Positions 32,538 through 43,051 of a DNA stretch of 64,000 nucleotides are shown here, piece after piece (the stretch's first letter is position 1; the number at the start of each line of letters is the position of its first letter). A program made the translations under genes and the position numbers. The DNA is from Chaetoceros tenuissimus (lineage: Eukaryota; Bacillariophyta; Thalassiosirophyceae; Chaetocerotales; Chaetocerotaceae), in NCBI GenBank assembly GCA_021927905.1, contig BLLK01000051.1:806001-870000 (forward strand), in the 5' to 3' direction. The notes beneath the pieces were generated by a model. It ran no database searches, was not told the DNA's origin, and worked only from the letters and a program-made list of their open reading frames with translations.

Positions 32538-33685
32538 ATGAACATTGAGAAATTAGTTATCGAAGAGCTTACCCATTGTCCTCACGAATGGGGCTTACAA
32601 GGATCACACAAACATTGAAAGTGGAAGGAGAGGAGACAAACTTTGAAGATTTGAAGAAAAATACATTCCCAACAAATGTTGCTGAAGCATACAGACACGT
32701 TTTGCAACACGAAGACGCAGAGGGAGAGGTCTATGTTTATTCAGATTCGCTGCATCACGATGGTTACTTGCATCCATACTAGAGATTTCATGACAAGCTA
32801 TTGAAAGCACCTAGAGTCACAACTTATCGTCGAAAGAAGGAATACAAATCATATTCTTGCGAAGAACTTGACCCTTTGTATCGGTTCACATTCCGTAAGA
32901 TTCCGAAGGAGCAGAATTTATTCCGACGATGGTTTGTAGACGACAATCAAGATGCAAAAGATGGAAACTTGTTTGAGGCAATTGTAGCTTGCCATGCGCT
33001 TCCGCACGAATCATGCTACAATTGCAAAGGGAGGAATGTTTTGAGATGGAATGGTGGCGATGGTTCATCATGGCAAGACATTGTATGTGTTTCTTGCAAA
33101 TGCGTGTATGAAGTAAAAACGAAAGCAAATATAGAGAAAGTTGATGAGGCTCTGCGAAGAAATAAAATTTCCGGCGGATCTTTCTCACGCTGGTGCAAGT
33201 TAAAGAATGTTACACAGATGAATAAAAAAAGTTTCTTGTTATTCTACCACGAAAGTTATTCAAAGAAAGTATTTCCGGTCCAGATTGCAGAGATCTCATA
33301 TGTTCTGCCTAGCATCTGGCCTGGTACATTCAATCGGCTAAGGTCTTTGGTGACTTTGAAATCAACAATCTCTGTGAAGCCGAACACTCGTGCAAAGTGG
33401 TTTGATATCCCTTTAAAGGGCGAAACAATCTACATGGAAGAAATTGCTGAAAGGTTGTTTATTGAACGGTTCTCAAAGCAAGTATACGATGAATTCAGTG
33501 ACGAATACTTTTTACCGGACAGCAGCGATGAAGTCAGTTGCAGAAAAGGAAGTGACTCAGATCCAAGTGTAGATGTACCACACTTGAAGTCCAAAAGTAA
33601 GGACGATGAGCATCTTGAGGAAGCACTCCGTGCATTAGAGATTGAAGAGGCACCAGATGACTGGGAAGACTTACTACAGGACTAG
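32538..33685 (+). pseudogene. zinc-ribbon / PD-(D/E)XK nuclease-like protein with disrupted frame
   Basis: The ATG at 32538 reads MNIEKLVIEELTHCPHEWG and stops at 32616. Another frame, entered at about 32588 (GLTRITQTLKVEGEETN), gives a natural continuation if one G is missing in the GGGG run. That frame meets a TAG at 32780-32782 (HPY-stop-RFHDKLLKAP; TGG-to-TAG would explain it) and then runs open to 33685. The C-terminal part holds paired cysteines (CYNCKGRN) and WQDIVCVSCKCVYEVKTK, whose D...C..C...ExK pattern looks like a PD-(D/E)XK nuclease core with an inserted zinc knuckle. No ATG follows the TAG closely, so a shorter intact gene is unlikely. A 54-nt in-frame intron could hide the TAG but has a poor donor. 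The nuclease call is inference. Confidence 0.55.
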
Positions 33686-34000
33686 TTAGGAGAGCATACA
33701 GGTCGCAAATGTTGATGATCAACTCCGGAATTCAAATATTATGCCCTTCTGCCTAATTGCATCTAGCAGGTTTTGTTTTCTTTCTCTCACTGTACTACTA
33801 CCAACAGAGAAATAAAGGTTGAAAATAAAGGACGTCGATGAAAATTCTTACTTTATGAGTAACATTTAAAGCATGTTCTTTTGTAACGTCACAACTCTAC
33901 CTCTTATTACATGACATATTCTAATTTCATTGAAAGGACAAGACCAAGTAAGTTCTATGTAAGTTAGTCGACTGGTCAAAAACACTAACTAGTCAGGATT
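33686..34000. other. intergenic region
   Basis: 315 bp between convergent genes; nothing recognised. Confidence 0.5.
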
Positions 34001-34587
34001 TTAGAAACATGTCGAAACAATTAGTAACGCTGTCTGTAAAGCAGTTGTATTCTCCGCTACAAAGTTACTGTAAATGATGTATAAAGATATGCAGCTATTG
34101 AGTTTGGAAGATATAACCTTAGAGAGTGTGTCAAAAGATAATAGATCTAATACCTGGCAGTTTGAACTTACCAGATCCGAGCAATGTGTTTACCGGCAAA
34201 CATTTTGTGGACGAAGAGACACAAACAAAATATTCCCATCAATGAGAAAGGGAACATGCGAAGATTATCGTTAGTGTGATTGTCGTCTCTTAAGAATTCT
34301 TCGCAGACATAAATCTCTCGTGTAATGAAAAGTATTAGAATTTTGGATAGAGTATCTACAATAGACGAGAACTTGGCGTTCTTCAACATCTTGATTTCAT
34401 CATCCTTACGCAATAATTCCTCTATTGCTTCATTTACTTCATACTCTAGCTCATGAACATCGATTCCTTTGTTGCAATCATGAATAGAAGTTGGAAATTC
34501 TTCTTCTTTTTCTACAGATACTTTCTCAGCAACGAACGCGCTACTGTCGACCGTCTTCGGAGTTGTCATCTTGTTCGTAGTTGTCAT
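34001..34587 (-). CDS. hypothetical small membrane protein
   Basis: The ATG at 34587 opens a frame of 139 residues ending at 34168. The sequence ATCTG|GTAAGT just before that stop is a consensus donor; splicing to an acceptor (TTTACAG) at 34068 gives a 104-nt intron and 21 further residues ending at 34001. The middle is acidic and helical (VHELEYEVNEAIEELLRKDD), likely coiled coil, and a membrane segment follows (FPFSLMGIFCLCLFVHKMF). No family is recognised. A tail-anchored or single-pass protein is likely if the gene is real. Confidence 0.4.
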
Positions 34588-35003
34588 CTTTCTTGGCCAG
34601 ATGAGATTACTGTACGCTCGTTTGTGTTACTAGACTGGCAAACATGCAAAGTTTTATTGGCCTTTTGAGCTTACAAAGGAATCAACCACTTCCACAGTAC
34701 ACTTTTCGAATATTCTTCTGTCAATTCCTTTCAAATGAAGAAACGTGATAGATCGTGACGCTTGTCATCACGACTGAGCCTAGAAAAGTCGAAATAAAAG
34801 GAATAAAAATCGCATCACCAAAATTCAAAGTGGATTATTCCTCTATGTTTTCAACCTTTCGTCGTTGGGGTAACAGAAAAATAACTTAGGCGATACTTTC
34901 GATGGGATCATGCTTTTTCACATTTGAAACTTAGGCATTCCATTATAATTTACTAGTAGATATGATTTGATCTACAATCCTTCCACATCTCCAGTCGCTA
35001 ACA
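34588..35003 (-). other. intergenic region
   Basis: 416 bp between two minus-strand genes; nothing recognised. Confidence 0.5.
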
Positions 35004-35906
35004 CTACTTAGGCGCCACTGTGTCTTGCTTCATCATAGTGTCTATATTCTCCCAGTTTACTTCAATCTTATTTTCTAATCTCTGTACAGCTAAATATTTT
35101 AATTTGTCCATCCCACTTTTCACAGTTCCCTTCATTAAAAATGACACTTCCGATCCACTGCTTCTAACGGATTCTATCATTGTGCGAGCCTTCTCCCGAC
35201 ATATTCGCAGCTTCGGGTCACTGCTACTCGTTTCAGATTTAAGTTGATTGAGAATGATTTCAGAGCCTCCTCTAATACTGACTTTTTCTGGTGACAATCT
35301 ATTTGCCCAGATGATGCTGTTCATGAATCCGAAATACTCCATGACCAAATTAGTATGCCTACCAGCCTTGCAACCATATCCTCTTACAAGCTCATTATCA
35401 TCGTCTGATAAAATGTAAAAACTATAGCCAGCAGCATTTTTTGGGTCAATGCATCCTTGACCATCGAAAAATATGTTTATAGATCCCGACCTTTTCATCT
35501 TCGCCGAAGGAAATTGATACATATTTTCCTTCAAATTGATTTGAGTGCCAATCATAGTATCTATACTAATCATATCGGGACATTTATACTGAAGCCTTCT
35601 GATCATAGGTGGATCCAGGTCGTTTGCGCCATGGACAACAAAATCAGCCACACAATGTTCAATGACTTGGACCGGGTAGGAAAATTCTTGCCCTAGCTCC
35701 TTTACCTCAAAACAAATTACATCACCATTTTCAATTGCTAGCTCTTTCGCTATATATGCATTGAGAACTATTGCGTGCTTTGCACTAGTTATTATTGATT
35801 GGGAAGCAGACAAACTAGGAAGAAACCAAACTGGAAGAGACCAACTTCTCGTAGATGCTGCATCAACTTTACTCCCGAAAATCCTGGCATGAAGAGCAAA
35901 TTTCAT
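35004..35906 (-). CDS. RNase H-like fold protein with altered active site
   Basis: A single-exon gene of 300 residues. The first ~135 residues match no family I know. From about residue 142 the sequence follows the RNase H type I/RVT_3 pattern: GSINIFFDGQG (Asp148, first catalytic position), AAGYSFYILSDDD, GRHTNLVMEYFG (Glu190, second position) and VSIRGGSEIILNQLKS. At the third catalytic position, where GDS is the rule, this protein has Gly (residue 214), one base change from Asp. The protein may therefore bind but not cut RNA-DNA hybrids. It is not linked to any reverse transcriptase sequence, so it reads as a host gene. Confidence 0.65.
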   Translation of the reverse strand: MKFALHARIFGSKVDAASTRSWSLPVWFLPSLSASQSIITSAKHAIVLNAYIAKELAIENGDVICFEVKELGQEFSYPVQVIEHCVADFVVHGANDLDPPMIRRLQYKCPDMISIDTMIGTQINLKENMYQFPSAKMKRSGSINIFFDGQGCIDPKNAAGYSFYILSDDDNELVRGYGCKAGRHTNLVMEYFGFMNSIIWANRLSPEKVSIRGGSEIILNQLKSETSSSDPKLRICREKARTMIESVRSSGSEVSFLMKGTVKSGMDKLKYLAVQRLENKIEVNWENIDTMMKQDTVAPK

Positions 35907-36236
35907 GTCTACTCTATATAATTTTGAAATAGTTATCTCTATTACGGTTTACTCGTAGATGTATTCCTTAACGAATTGTTTATGTAGAGGAAGGACTAGT
36001 AGATCTAGATGAAAGCATAACGGCATGAGATAGTAGCATCATGGAAAAGCTTCAGAAAATTGCGCGCTTCGATGAGAACTCCATTTGGCTTCGCATAGAG
36101 TATCTAAAGCAATTATGAAGCAGTGATAAAAGGCTATCGCCACAGCTTTGATTGGAACAATTAGGAATACTTGTGGATAGAATATGATTAGAAACAAATA
36201 GGAATACTACAGAAGAATATCCTTGCGATTGGATCA
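35907..36236. other. divergent intergenic region
   Basis: 330 bp between the divergent RNase H-like and 2H-phosphoesterase-like genes; presumably both promoters. No motif stood out. Confidence 0.5.
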
Positions 36237-37052
36237 ATGGTTCTGTGCTCCCAAATCTATTCATCGTTTGCATTAGTTATTTCACGGACATTAACTTCAC
36301 AATCACCAGCACTGCAATCATTTCCGAAGCACGCTTCTCACACAAACTATTCCTTGCAACGAATAGTAAAAGGCTCAATCTGGTCCAGTTTGACTATGCT
36401 AAGAAGTGGACATACTACGTCATCTGACTCATCTGTTTTCAGCCACAATAACGAGAAATACTTGGACAAAAAGAAGTTTTGCTTGATACTCATGATCAAA
36501 CCAGATGAGGCGCTAGAATCTTTTGTGGCTGAATGCAATGAAAACTGTTCGGAAAAGGTGCACCGGCAATGTGCACTGGTACCGGATCTTTATCACATTA
36601 CACTTTTTGCAAATAAATGGCTGTCATATGAAGAAGCCATGTCCATCTCGTATAGAAATCCAAAATCCAACAAACAAACAAACGACAATGAAAACAACGA
36701 AACTGGGGAGACGATTGATGTGCCAAAATTACCTGTGCTAAGTATGAATGGACTACTAGACTGGACACATTGTATAGCCCTTCATACAGATGCAAAATTA
36801 GATGAATGGATCACAAACATTCATTCATCATTTTCATGGGAATTGAATAACATTTTACATTTGACTTTATACAGAATCAGAGGGCGAAATAAGGAAAAGA
36901 TTGAACAATTTCAAAGAATCCAAAATGCATTTCAAGATGCAAATAGGAATTATTTTGGAGTTGCAAACGGTACGAAAATTGTGTTGAAAGAAATGGGAGC
37001 TAGGTACGATGGTAAAGATGGTAGATTCTTTCGTATTATTCATGAAGAGTAG
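36237..37052 (+). CDS. 2H phosphoesterase-like protein
   Basis: A 271-residue single-exon gene with its ATG at 36237. Two HxT motifs spaced about 110 residues apart, LYHITLFANKWLS and LHLTLYRIRGR, match the paired HxT/S signature of the 2H phosphoesterase superfamily (2'-5' RNA ligase/cyclic phosphodiesterase type). The N-terminal ~55 residues are Ser/Thr/Arg-rich and lack acidic residues, compatible with a mitochondrial presequence; a later in-frame ATG (MLRSGHTT) is an alternative start. The substrate is unknown. Confidence 0.6.
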   Translation: MVLCSQIYSSFALVISRTLTSQSPALQSFPKHASHTNYSLQRIVKGSIWSSLTMLRSGHTTSSDSSVFSHNNEKYLDKKKFCLILMIKPDEALESFVAECNENCSEKVHRQCALVPDLYHITLFANKWLSYEEAMSISYRNPKSNKQTNDNENNETGETIDVPKLPVLSMNGLLDWTHCIALHTDAKLDEWITNIHSSFSWELNNILHLTLYRIRGRNKEKIEQFQRIQNAFQDANRNYFGVANGTKIVLKEMGARYDGKDGRFFRIIHEE

Positions 37053-37487
37053 TGATAAATGATTACTGTGTATAAATGTAGGAGGAGCAAATTATACCAC
37101 TTTTATTGGAGGAACAATCATCATCTTGTCGACATCAATGTAACTGCGATCTGTGCGAATTTATACAAAAATACAAACGAAAATTTACTTCCGATAAAAA
37201 TATAATTTATCAAAGCAAATCATTCAGTTCTCATGTTTGGAAAAAACTCATCTATCGTAGAGAAGGTAAAAACAACTTTTTTCAAAAAAAAGAGAAAAAT
37301 GATAAGCAATAGAATCGGTAAATTACCGTTAGTCCGTCCTTCGTCCGAAGAGCAGCTGTGACCACTCTTCTCTTGGGGTGGTCATACAATACACTTTTGT
37401 GCTTACCACATTCTATCTATTCATATCTCGGATATCACATCTTTGTTCAGGTCAGTGAACCTTGAAGCTCAACCATATATTTTTAAA
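37053..37487 (+). other. intergenic region
   Basis: 435 bp between two plus-strand genes; short open frames here show no family resemblance. Confidence 0.5.
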
Positions 37488-38849
37488 ATGAGCAGTGAGA
37501 CAGATAAGATCAAGGCAGAAGTCGAAGCAGCAAGATTGGAAGTAGTCCAAGCGGAAAAGGAAATTTCCAGCATCCGACTGGCTCTTCGTAATTTGGCTGT
37601 AAAAGCGCAAGCTGCTCAACAAGCTGCTGCTGCAGAAGCATCGAAGGAAGAATCAGAAGATGGACAGAAAGATGCTTCCGAGAAGCCAAAGGATGATGAA
37701 GACGAAGAAAATTCGCTTAAAATCACCGCTACCAAGGTATGTCTTTGGCCGAGTTGTGTTATTTTTCACTTGTTTTGCTGGCAAATCATTTTCTCATGTT
37801 TGTAAATCCTTGCTCAGGTTACTGGACTTCCAGAGGCAGCAGAACCAAAGTTTCAAATTCAACTCTCTTCTCCTATCGAGGAACAAAGCCTAGGGTTAGA
37901 TTCAACAGTGGAGTTTAAAGGGGTAGATACAACTGTTGCAACTCTTACTTTCAAAGCTTCGGATTGTGATATTCCACTTGGATCAAGTGCGGTTTATGAT
38001 GTAAAGCCTTTGGTTGATGTAGATGTTGCCAATGGAGGAGATTTGAAAGTTAGCACTCTTGAAGTAGCATTTGTACCAGATGAAGAGGAGAAGGATGATT
38101 TTCAAGATGCAAAAAGTAATGTAGACGATGAGGAAAAGAGTGAAGAAGTTGCGACTGAGACCGAGGATACAAAGGATGATGCAATACCAGAGGAAACAAA
38201 AGAGACTGATGCAGTCACCAGCGAGGAAGATGCAGAAAAGTCAACCGAAACAAAGGAAGAAGAAACCGAGGAAGCAACTGCTACAGAAGATGTAAAAATT
38301 GAAAGTGAAGAAGTAAAGGAAGAAAGTGATGAAGCAAGTTCTCCAGAGGAAACAACACCAGTGGAGGAATCAAAAGACGAAAGTCAAGAAGAAGATGAAA
38401 TAAATGACAAAGAAGACAGTGAAGAAAAACAAGAAGAAACCAAAAAGGAGACTTCAGGAAAGCCACTTCTTCCTACATGTGTTGCGACATTTCGCATTGA
38501 ATACAAACCATCCATGAAAGACGAAAAGGATAAATTATACGAACAGCTGAATCAAGCCAGCAAGAAAAAGGCAGCAGCTGTGGATAAATTGAGAAAGAGT
38601 GCAGCAGCATTAAACAGAGCCGCACCAGCTCCACCAAAGAAGGACGCAAAGTCCATCAAGGGAGGATTTCTGAACAAGAAAGCAAAGAAAAAAGAGTCGT
38701 TTATCATTCGTTGGTATAATAAGACTATTGGACCGAATTCCTTGGTAAGAAGAGTATTCCCAGTTGCAAAGAATTATATTATCTTTTTCGGAGGTGTTGC
38801 TTTGATGCACTTCCAAGGCCAACAGCTAGCTCTTCCTCCCCTAGTGTAG
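37488..38849 (+). CDS. acidic coiled-coil protein with C-terminal hydrophobic segment
   Basis: Exon 1 is 37488-37736 and exon 2 is 37818-38849 (81-nt intron, phase 0); the product has 426 residues. The ATG at 37488 (MSSETDKIKAEV) is the first in frame. Residues ~5-55 form a coiled coil (ARLEVVQAEKEISSIRLAL), followed by an acidic linker, a ~70-residue beta-rich part (FKGVDTTVATLTFKASDCD), a ~120-residue Glu/Asp/Thr-rich stretch, a second basic helical region (YEQLNQASKKKAAAVDKLRK), and near the end a hydrophobic segment (NYIIFFGGVALMHF). No known family is recognised. A membrane-tethered scaffold is a guess. Confidence 0.7.
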
Positions 38850-39090
38850 ATACTCGTAAATAATAAGTTGATCCTTATTTTAGACATTAAAGTAAAACTA
38901 CGAGTAGATGAAAACGCGCCCTTTTTGAAGGCAAAAAGAGGAAGGAAACAATTGTATGAAAAGAAATGGGAAAGAGAATAAGTAATTATGAGTAATTGTA
39001 AGTGTACGTAGTATCAAATCATTTGATGTGTACTATGAATTACTTTTATAATGAATCATATTGTGCAATAGCGATATCCAATACTACCAA

Positions 39091-39163
39091 GCGGAGTTAG
39101 CTCAGTAGGTAGAGCGTCGGTCTCATAATCCGGAGGTCGCGTGTTCGATCCACGCATTCCGCA
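39091..39163 (+). tRNA. trnM-CAU: tRNA-Met (CAU), elongator type
   Basis: A 73-nt intronless cloverleaf. The acceptor arm GCGGAGT pairs with ATTCCGC (one G-T pair); the D arm is GCTC/GAGC; the anticodon loop CTCATAA has CAT at 39124-39126; the T arm is built around GTTCGATCC. The A1-T72 pair and other marks of initiator tRNA are absent, so it is the elongator form. CCA is not encoded. Confidence 0.95.
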
Positions 39164-39172
39164 AACTGTTCG

Positions 39173-39177
39173 TTTTT
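39173..39177 (+). terminator. Pol III terminator (T5)
   Basis: Five T residues begin 10 bases after the tRNA end, the expected RNA polymerase III stop signal. Confidence 0.7.
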
Positions 39178-40104
39178 GCCTTTTGCTACGTAAGGAACAT
39201 ATTGAGATAGCAGTTGTAGGAGCTATACTACCTACCCGTACATTCTTTTAAAAATAAAAACTAATTGCAATAGACGCGTTTCAAAAACTTTTATTTTCCA
39301 TATTATACGTATGGATTGTTTCGAATAATGTGTCTCAGTGAGATCTTTGATATGAAGAAATTGACATATTTGCTTCCTTTCTTCCTTTCTTTGAAGGGGG
39401 CCCTATTATTATTTCTTTCACCACTTACCTAAATTTTACAATCTTTCTCTTTTACTCTATTATTGATCAACTATCAATGTCAACATTGCCTTGAAGAAGA
39501 GAGCAAAATGAACTAAACATGACATATATTCAATTGATGAACGAGACTCAGACTCGACTCAACGGAAACAACTATTTTTAGCCTCAAGTACGTCAGGTTC
39601 AACTTCGATTTGCAGTATAATCATCAGACTTCCAATGTCATTTCAAGGATGATTGATGGCATTTGTGGGCTGTAAATGCTACCCTGTCTAAATGCTATCG
39701 ATTCGCTAGTAAGAAGGGAAGATTGATACGTGAAGGCCAAAACTTCCCTTTGTTGGATTGAACTTTGTCAAATCGTCTGTGCCGTATGGTAGTCAGAAAT
39801 TTGTCACTTTCCACTTTCCACTTACTTTCACTGCGTCACTTTCACATAAATTGTATGCACAAAGTGCAAACATCTGTCGAAAGAACAACATACATTGTAA
39901 AGTACCTTATCTATCATAACAATCATAATCTACATTATAGATTTCTCGAAAACACAGGTGAGAAAACTTTGTCTTTACTTCTTGTTCTGTAATTCTTCAT
40001 TTTGTACACTCACTTGGTTGGGCCTCTTCCAAACTCTATGATGGCTGAATCTTGATGAATGTAGTTACAGTGCTTCTATTATTTGTTCTTCAAGCCTTGA
40101 ATCG
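39178..40104 (+). other. intergenic region
   Basis: About 930 bp upstream of the first cyclin gene. No coding frame is credible. It must hold the cyclin promoter and 5' UTR; no clear motif was found. Confidence 0.5.
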
Positions 40105-41501
40105 ATGCTCACTTACAACCCAAACGGTGAAGTGATGAACACTTCTCTTTTGAACAAGAAATATGGAACAGGTGAATGTCCTGATCGTATGGTAAACGCA
40201 AACGAGACTGAGAAATCTTCAATCCTCCTTCTTGGTAAGAAAGGTCTGAAAATGGATCAGATTCAAGCTTTATTGAAAAAGGAGAACTCTCTGAAAAAGA
40301 TCCACTCTCTATCAAGCTCTTATGGAGAATTATCGAACGGAAACTTGTCATATTACAAACACGGAGACGGAACTATAAAGACTAGACAAATCTATGTTCC
40401 TCAGACGTGTTCCTATGATGATCAAACTGTTGATCAGCGAGATCAAAGGTGTGTCTTTGAAGAAGAAAACATGGATGAGGAACAGATTCAAGATTATGAA
40501 TCTGATGCAATATATCGCTTTCGTATGTCTTCTTGGAGCTACAGAATCGTCGATTACTTTGGTGTAAGTCGAGAAATCGTCTCCATTGCATTCAACTATC
40601 TTGACCGTTTCATCGACTCTGGAGTATATTGCTGGTAAGTACATTTGTTATAACTCTTATTGACGCCTCTATCTATACTCGCATTCATCTCACTTTTCTT
40701 TTCTATTTTTCATTAATTTTCACTGATAGCAAATCTACATACTCCTACAAACTCGCTTCTATCACGGCTTTGCACATTGCTCTCAAAGTGCACAATCGTA
40801 CTACCATCAAAGCTACAACACTTGCAGACCTGAGCAAAGGCGAAATCAGCGCTACAGACATCATACACATGGAAACAATCATGCTTAAGGCTCTCGACTA
40901 TCATCTATGTCCACCTACTTGTCAGACGTTTATTGTACTGTTTGCTGAGCTGCTACCAGTCTCAGTCCTTGAGTCATCAATAGTCTCGCATATTATACAA
41001 CAAGCAATGTACATAGCCGAGCTGTCTACGATGCATTTGTTGATGAAGGGAGTGAAGGCGAGTGTGGTGAGTGTAGGAGCGATGTGGAAAGTGATGGATA
41101 TGATGGTAGATGAGAATGCATTGAATGGGCACGATCGTGCATATTTTTTGAAAAGACTTGGGGCTGTATTCAAGCTTGATCAATCAAGTAATGAGCCAGT
41201 CCCTAGCGAAGATTGCTACTGGTGGAAAGAAGTACAGTGTTGCCGTGTTCTTCTTGATGAGATAATTTCATTAAACTGCAGACAGGCTATGGATGGTTCA
41301 GATCAAATACTATCATGCAATAATCTTTACTTCCAAGCCAGTACAAATCATCAACATGATTGCTACACTATGAATGAAAAGTTTGGAATTCAGGAGTACC
41401 AACATATAATCAGTTCATCTGATAGTACTGAAAGCAGCAGTATAAACTGCACGAATGAACAACGAGATGACCAAGAGGAGAGCCCGCGTGAAATATTCTA
41501 G
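40105..41501 (+). CDS. diatom-type cyclin, paralog 1
   Basis: Exon 1 is 40105-40634 and exon 2 is 40730-41501 (95-nt intron, phase 2), giving 433 residues. The N-terminal ~130 residues are low in conservation except a short helix shared with the other copies (DQIQALLKKEN). The cyclin box starts at RFRMSSWSYRIVDYFGVSRE and VSIAFNYLDRFIDS, is cut by the intron, and continues with KLASITALHIALKVHNRTT and ALDYHLCPPTCQTFIVLF. A Trp-rich motif, WWKEVQCCRVLLDEI, follows. Cyclins activate cyclin-dependent kinases; expanded diatom-specific cyclins have been tied to nutrient and light cues. It faces the two other copies in opposite orientation 4-8 kb away. Confidence 0.9.
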
Positions 41502-42064
41502 AAGACTCCACAACCACTTTCACTTCTAGATTTTTGAAATGTACATACAGAAGAGTTGATCCATATCATGTATTCCTTAAATTTTTCGCTGTCTATATTT
41601 TTTAATAATCCATGATATTCAATCAATCAAGCAACAGAACTCAAGACTTTTAAAATTAAAAGAAATTGCTTGGAACACACTTAGATTTATTTTTCGTAAA
41701 ATTTCCAAATGCGAACGTCTTCAACGGTTGAAATAACTAGAACGAATTTTTTAGTCGCAGTGGGGTCGTACTTAGAAAATTCTGATTTTTCTTCAACGTA
41801 TGTAGCTATATCCTGTATGAGACATGTCTGTGACTCATTTGCGACTTACCTTTTGCATAGGTACACTCTTCCTTTCTATTATGAGAGTAGAGTGTCTATC
41901 TTCTCATTTTTGTTTGATATGGATCTTGGATAAAAACCATCTACCATCTACGTATTGTACATTGTACATCTACGAAACACACTCTTCAACTGTTTACGAG
42001 TAGTTTCGTCAACTACTTCTTTTCTCGCGTTCAAACTATAAGTATCAAAATTAGGAAATAGTAG
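41502..42064 (+). other. intergenic region
   Basis: 563 bp between two plus-strand genes; nothing recognised. Confidence 0.5.
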
Positions 42065-43027
42065 ATGATGAAGTTAGGATGTATTGGTAGTCAGCTCTTG
42101 TGGCTTTCGTGGTCATGCAATGCCTTTCTTGTTCCTTCTACTCTCTCATCATCCTTCACGAGAAAATACACGAGCAAGCATGAAGAAACACAAGAAATAT
42201 CTGATTCCGAAATGAAGCAAAATATGGCATTGGCAAAGCATAATTTACTCTCTGTAGCAGCAGCTGTTATGAACGTCCCAGCCGAAGTTTTTACTACACC
42301 TCCTCCCGTTGACCCTCGTCCTCCAAAATCTGAAGAAGAAAAACAATTTCGAAGTCAAGTTGATGCAATCCTTGATAAAGGTTGGTCGTCAGTTGACGGC
42401 TTCCAAACGTCACAAGAAGAAATGGATGATATTGACAAGCAAATGGGAACTGATAATATCCATCTGCCATCGACCTATGGAGAAATTACATTTTTAGGCT
42501 CAAGACAATTGTTTCATTACATGAAATTGACAGAAGATGATGCATCAGGAAAAAGCCAACCTTACACATTCATGGATTTAGGTTGTGGTGGAGGCAAACT
42601 ATTAGTACAAAGCTATCTTGAGCTAAAAAGTGTTGATCGAATCATAGGGATAGAATTATCAAATGATAGGTATCAAGTTGCGAAAAAGGCGTGGAATAAA
42701 GTAAACAAGGAAGCGAAACAATTACGAACAGAGACAATGGGAGCTAATGATGCTAGCTTGGAAATATCCAAAGGAGACTTGTACAAGATTGACATTTCTT
42801 CAGCAACGCATATATATGTTGCATCGTTATGTTTCACAGAAGAAATGATGGAGCGTCTGGCTAGGAAGATAGTCAATGAAGGGGAAAACTTAAAATGTAT
42901 GGCAACTCTGAAAGCTTTTCCTGAGGAATATGAAGATCATTTAGGGAAACCGTCGATACAATATCTTGAAATGAGTTGGACTCAGTACAAGGGCACTGGA
43001 TCACGAGTATACTTTTACAATGTATAA
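42065..43027 (+). CDS. plastid-targeted SAM-dependent methyltransferase (DOT1-like fold)
   Basis: A single-exon gene of 320 residues. The N-terminus is a signal peptide (GSQLLWLSWSCNAF) followed by LVPSTLSSSFTRK; NAF-LVP resembles the diatom ASAFAP plastid motif with Phe at +1, and the Ser/Thr/Lys-rich stretch fits a transit peptide. The catalytic part begins at about residue 135: GEITFLGSRQLFHYM, the SAM-binding loop FMDLGCGGGKLLVQSYL, and the acidic ribose-binding strand RIIGIELSNDRYQVAKKA. The layout resembles class I enzymes of the DOT1-like group. The substrate is unknown. Its stop lies only 24 bp from that of the convergent DBP3-like gene. Confidence 0.8.
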   Translation: MMKLGCIGSQLLWLSWSCNAFLVPSTLSSSFTRKYTSKHEETQEISDSEMKQNMALAKHNLLSVAAAVMNVPAEVFTTPPPVDPRPPKSEEEKQFRSQVDAILDKGWSSVDGFQTSQEEMDDIDKQMGTDNIHLPSTYGEITFLGSRQLFHYMKLTEDDASGKSQPYTFMDLGCGGGKLLVQSYLELKSVDRIIGIELSNDRYQVAKKAWNKVNKEAKQLRTETMGANDASLEISKGDLYKIDISSATHIYVASLCFTEEMMERLARKIVNEGENLKCMATLKAFPEEYEDHLGKPSIQYLEMSWTQYKGTGSRVYFYNV

Positions 43028-43051
43028 ATTAAAAACGAAAACATGATTTAT

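Noticed and set aside
35004-35906. RNase H-like domain as part of a retroelement
   Set aside because: No reverse transcriptase, integrase or terminal repeats lie nearby, and the domain has a non-retroelement N-terminal half.
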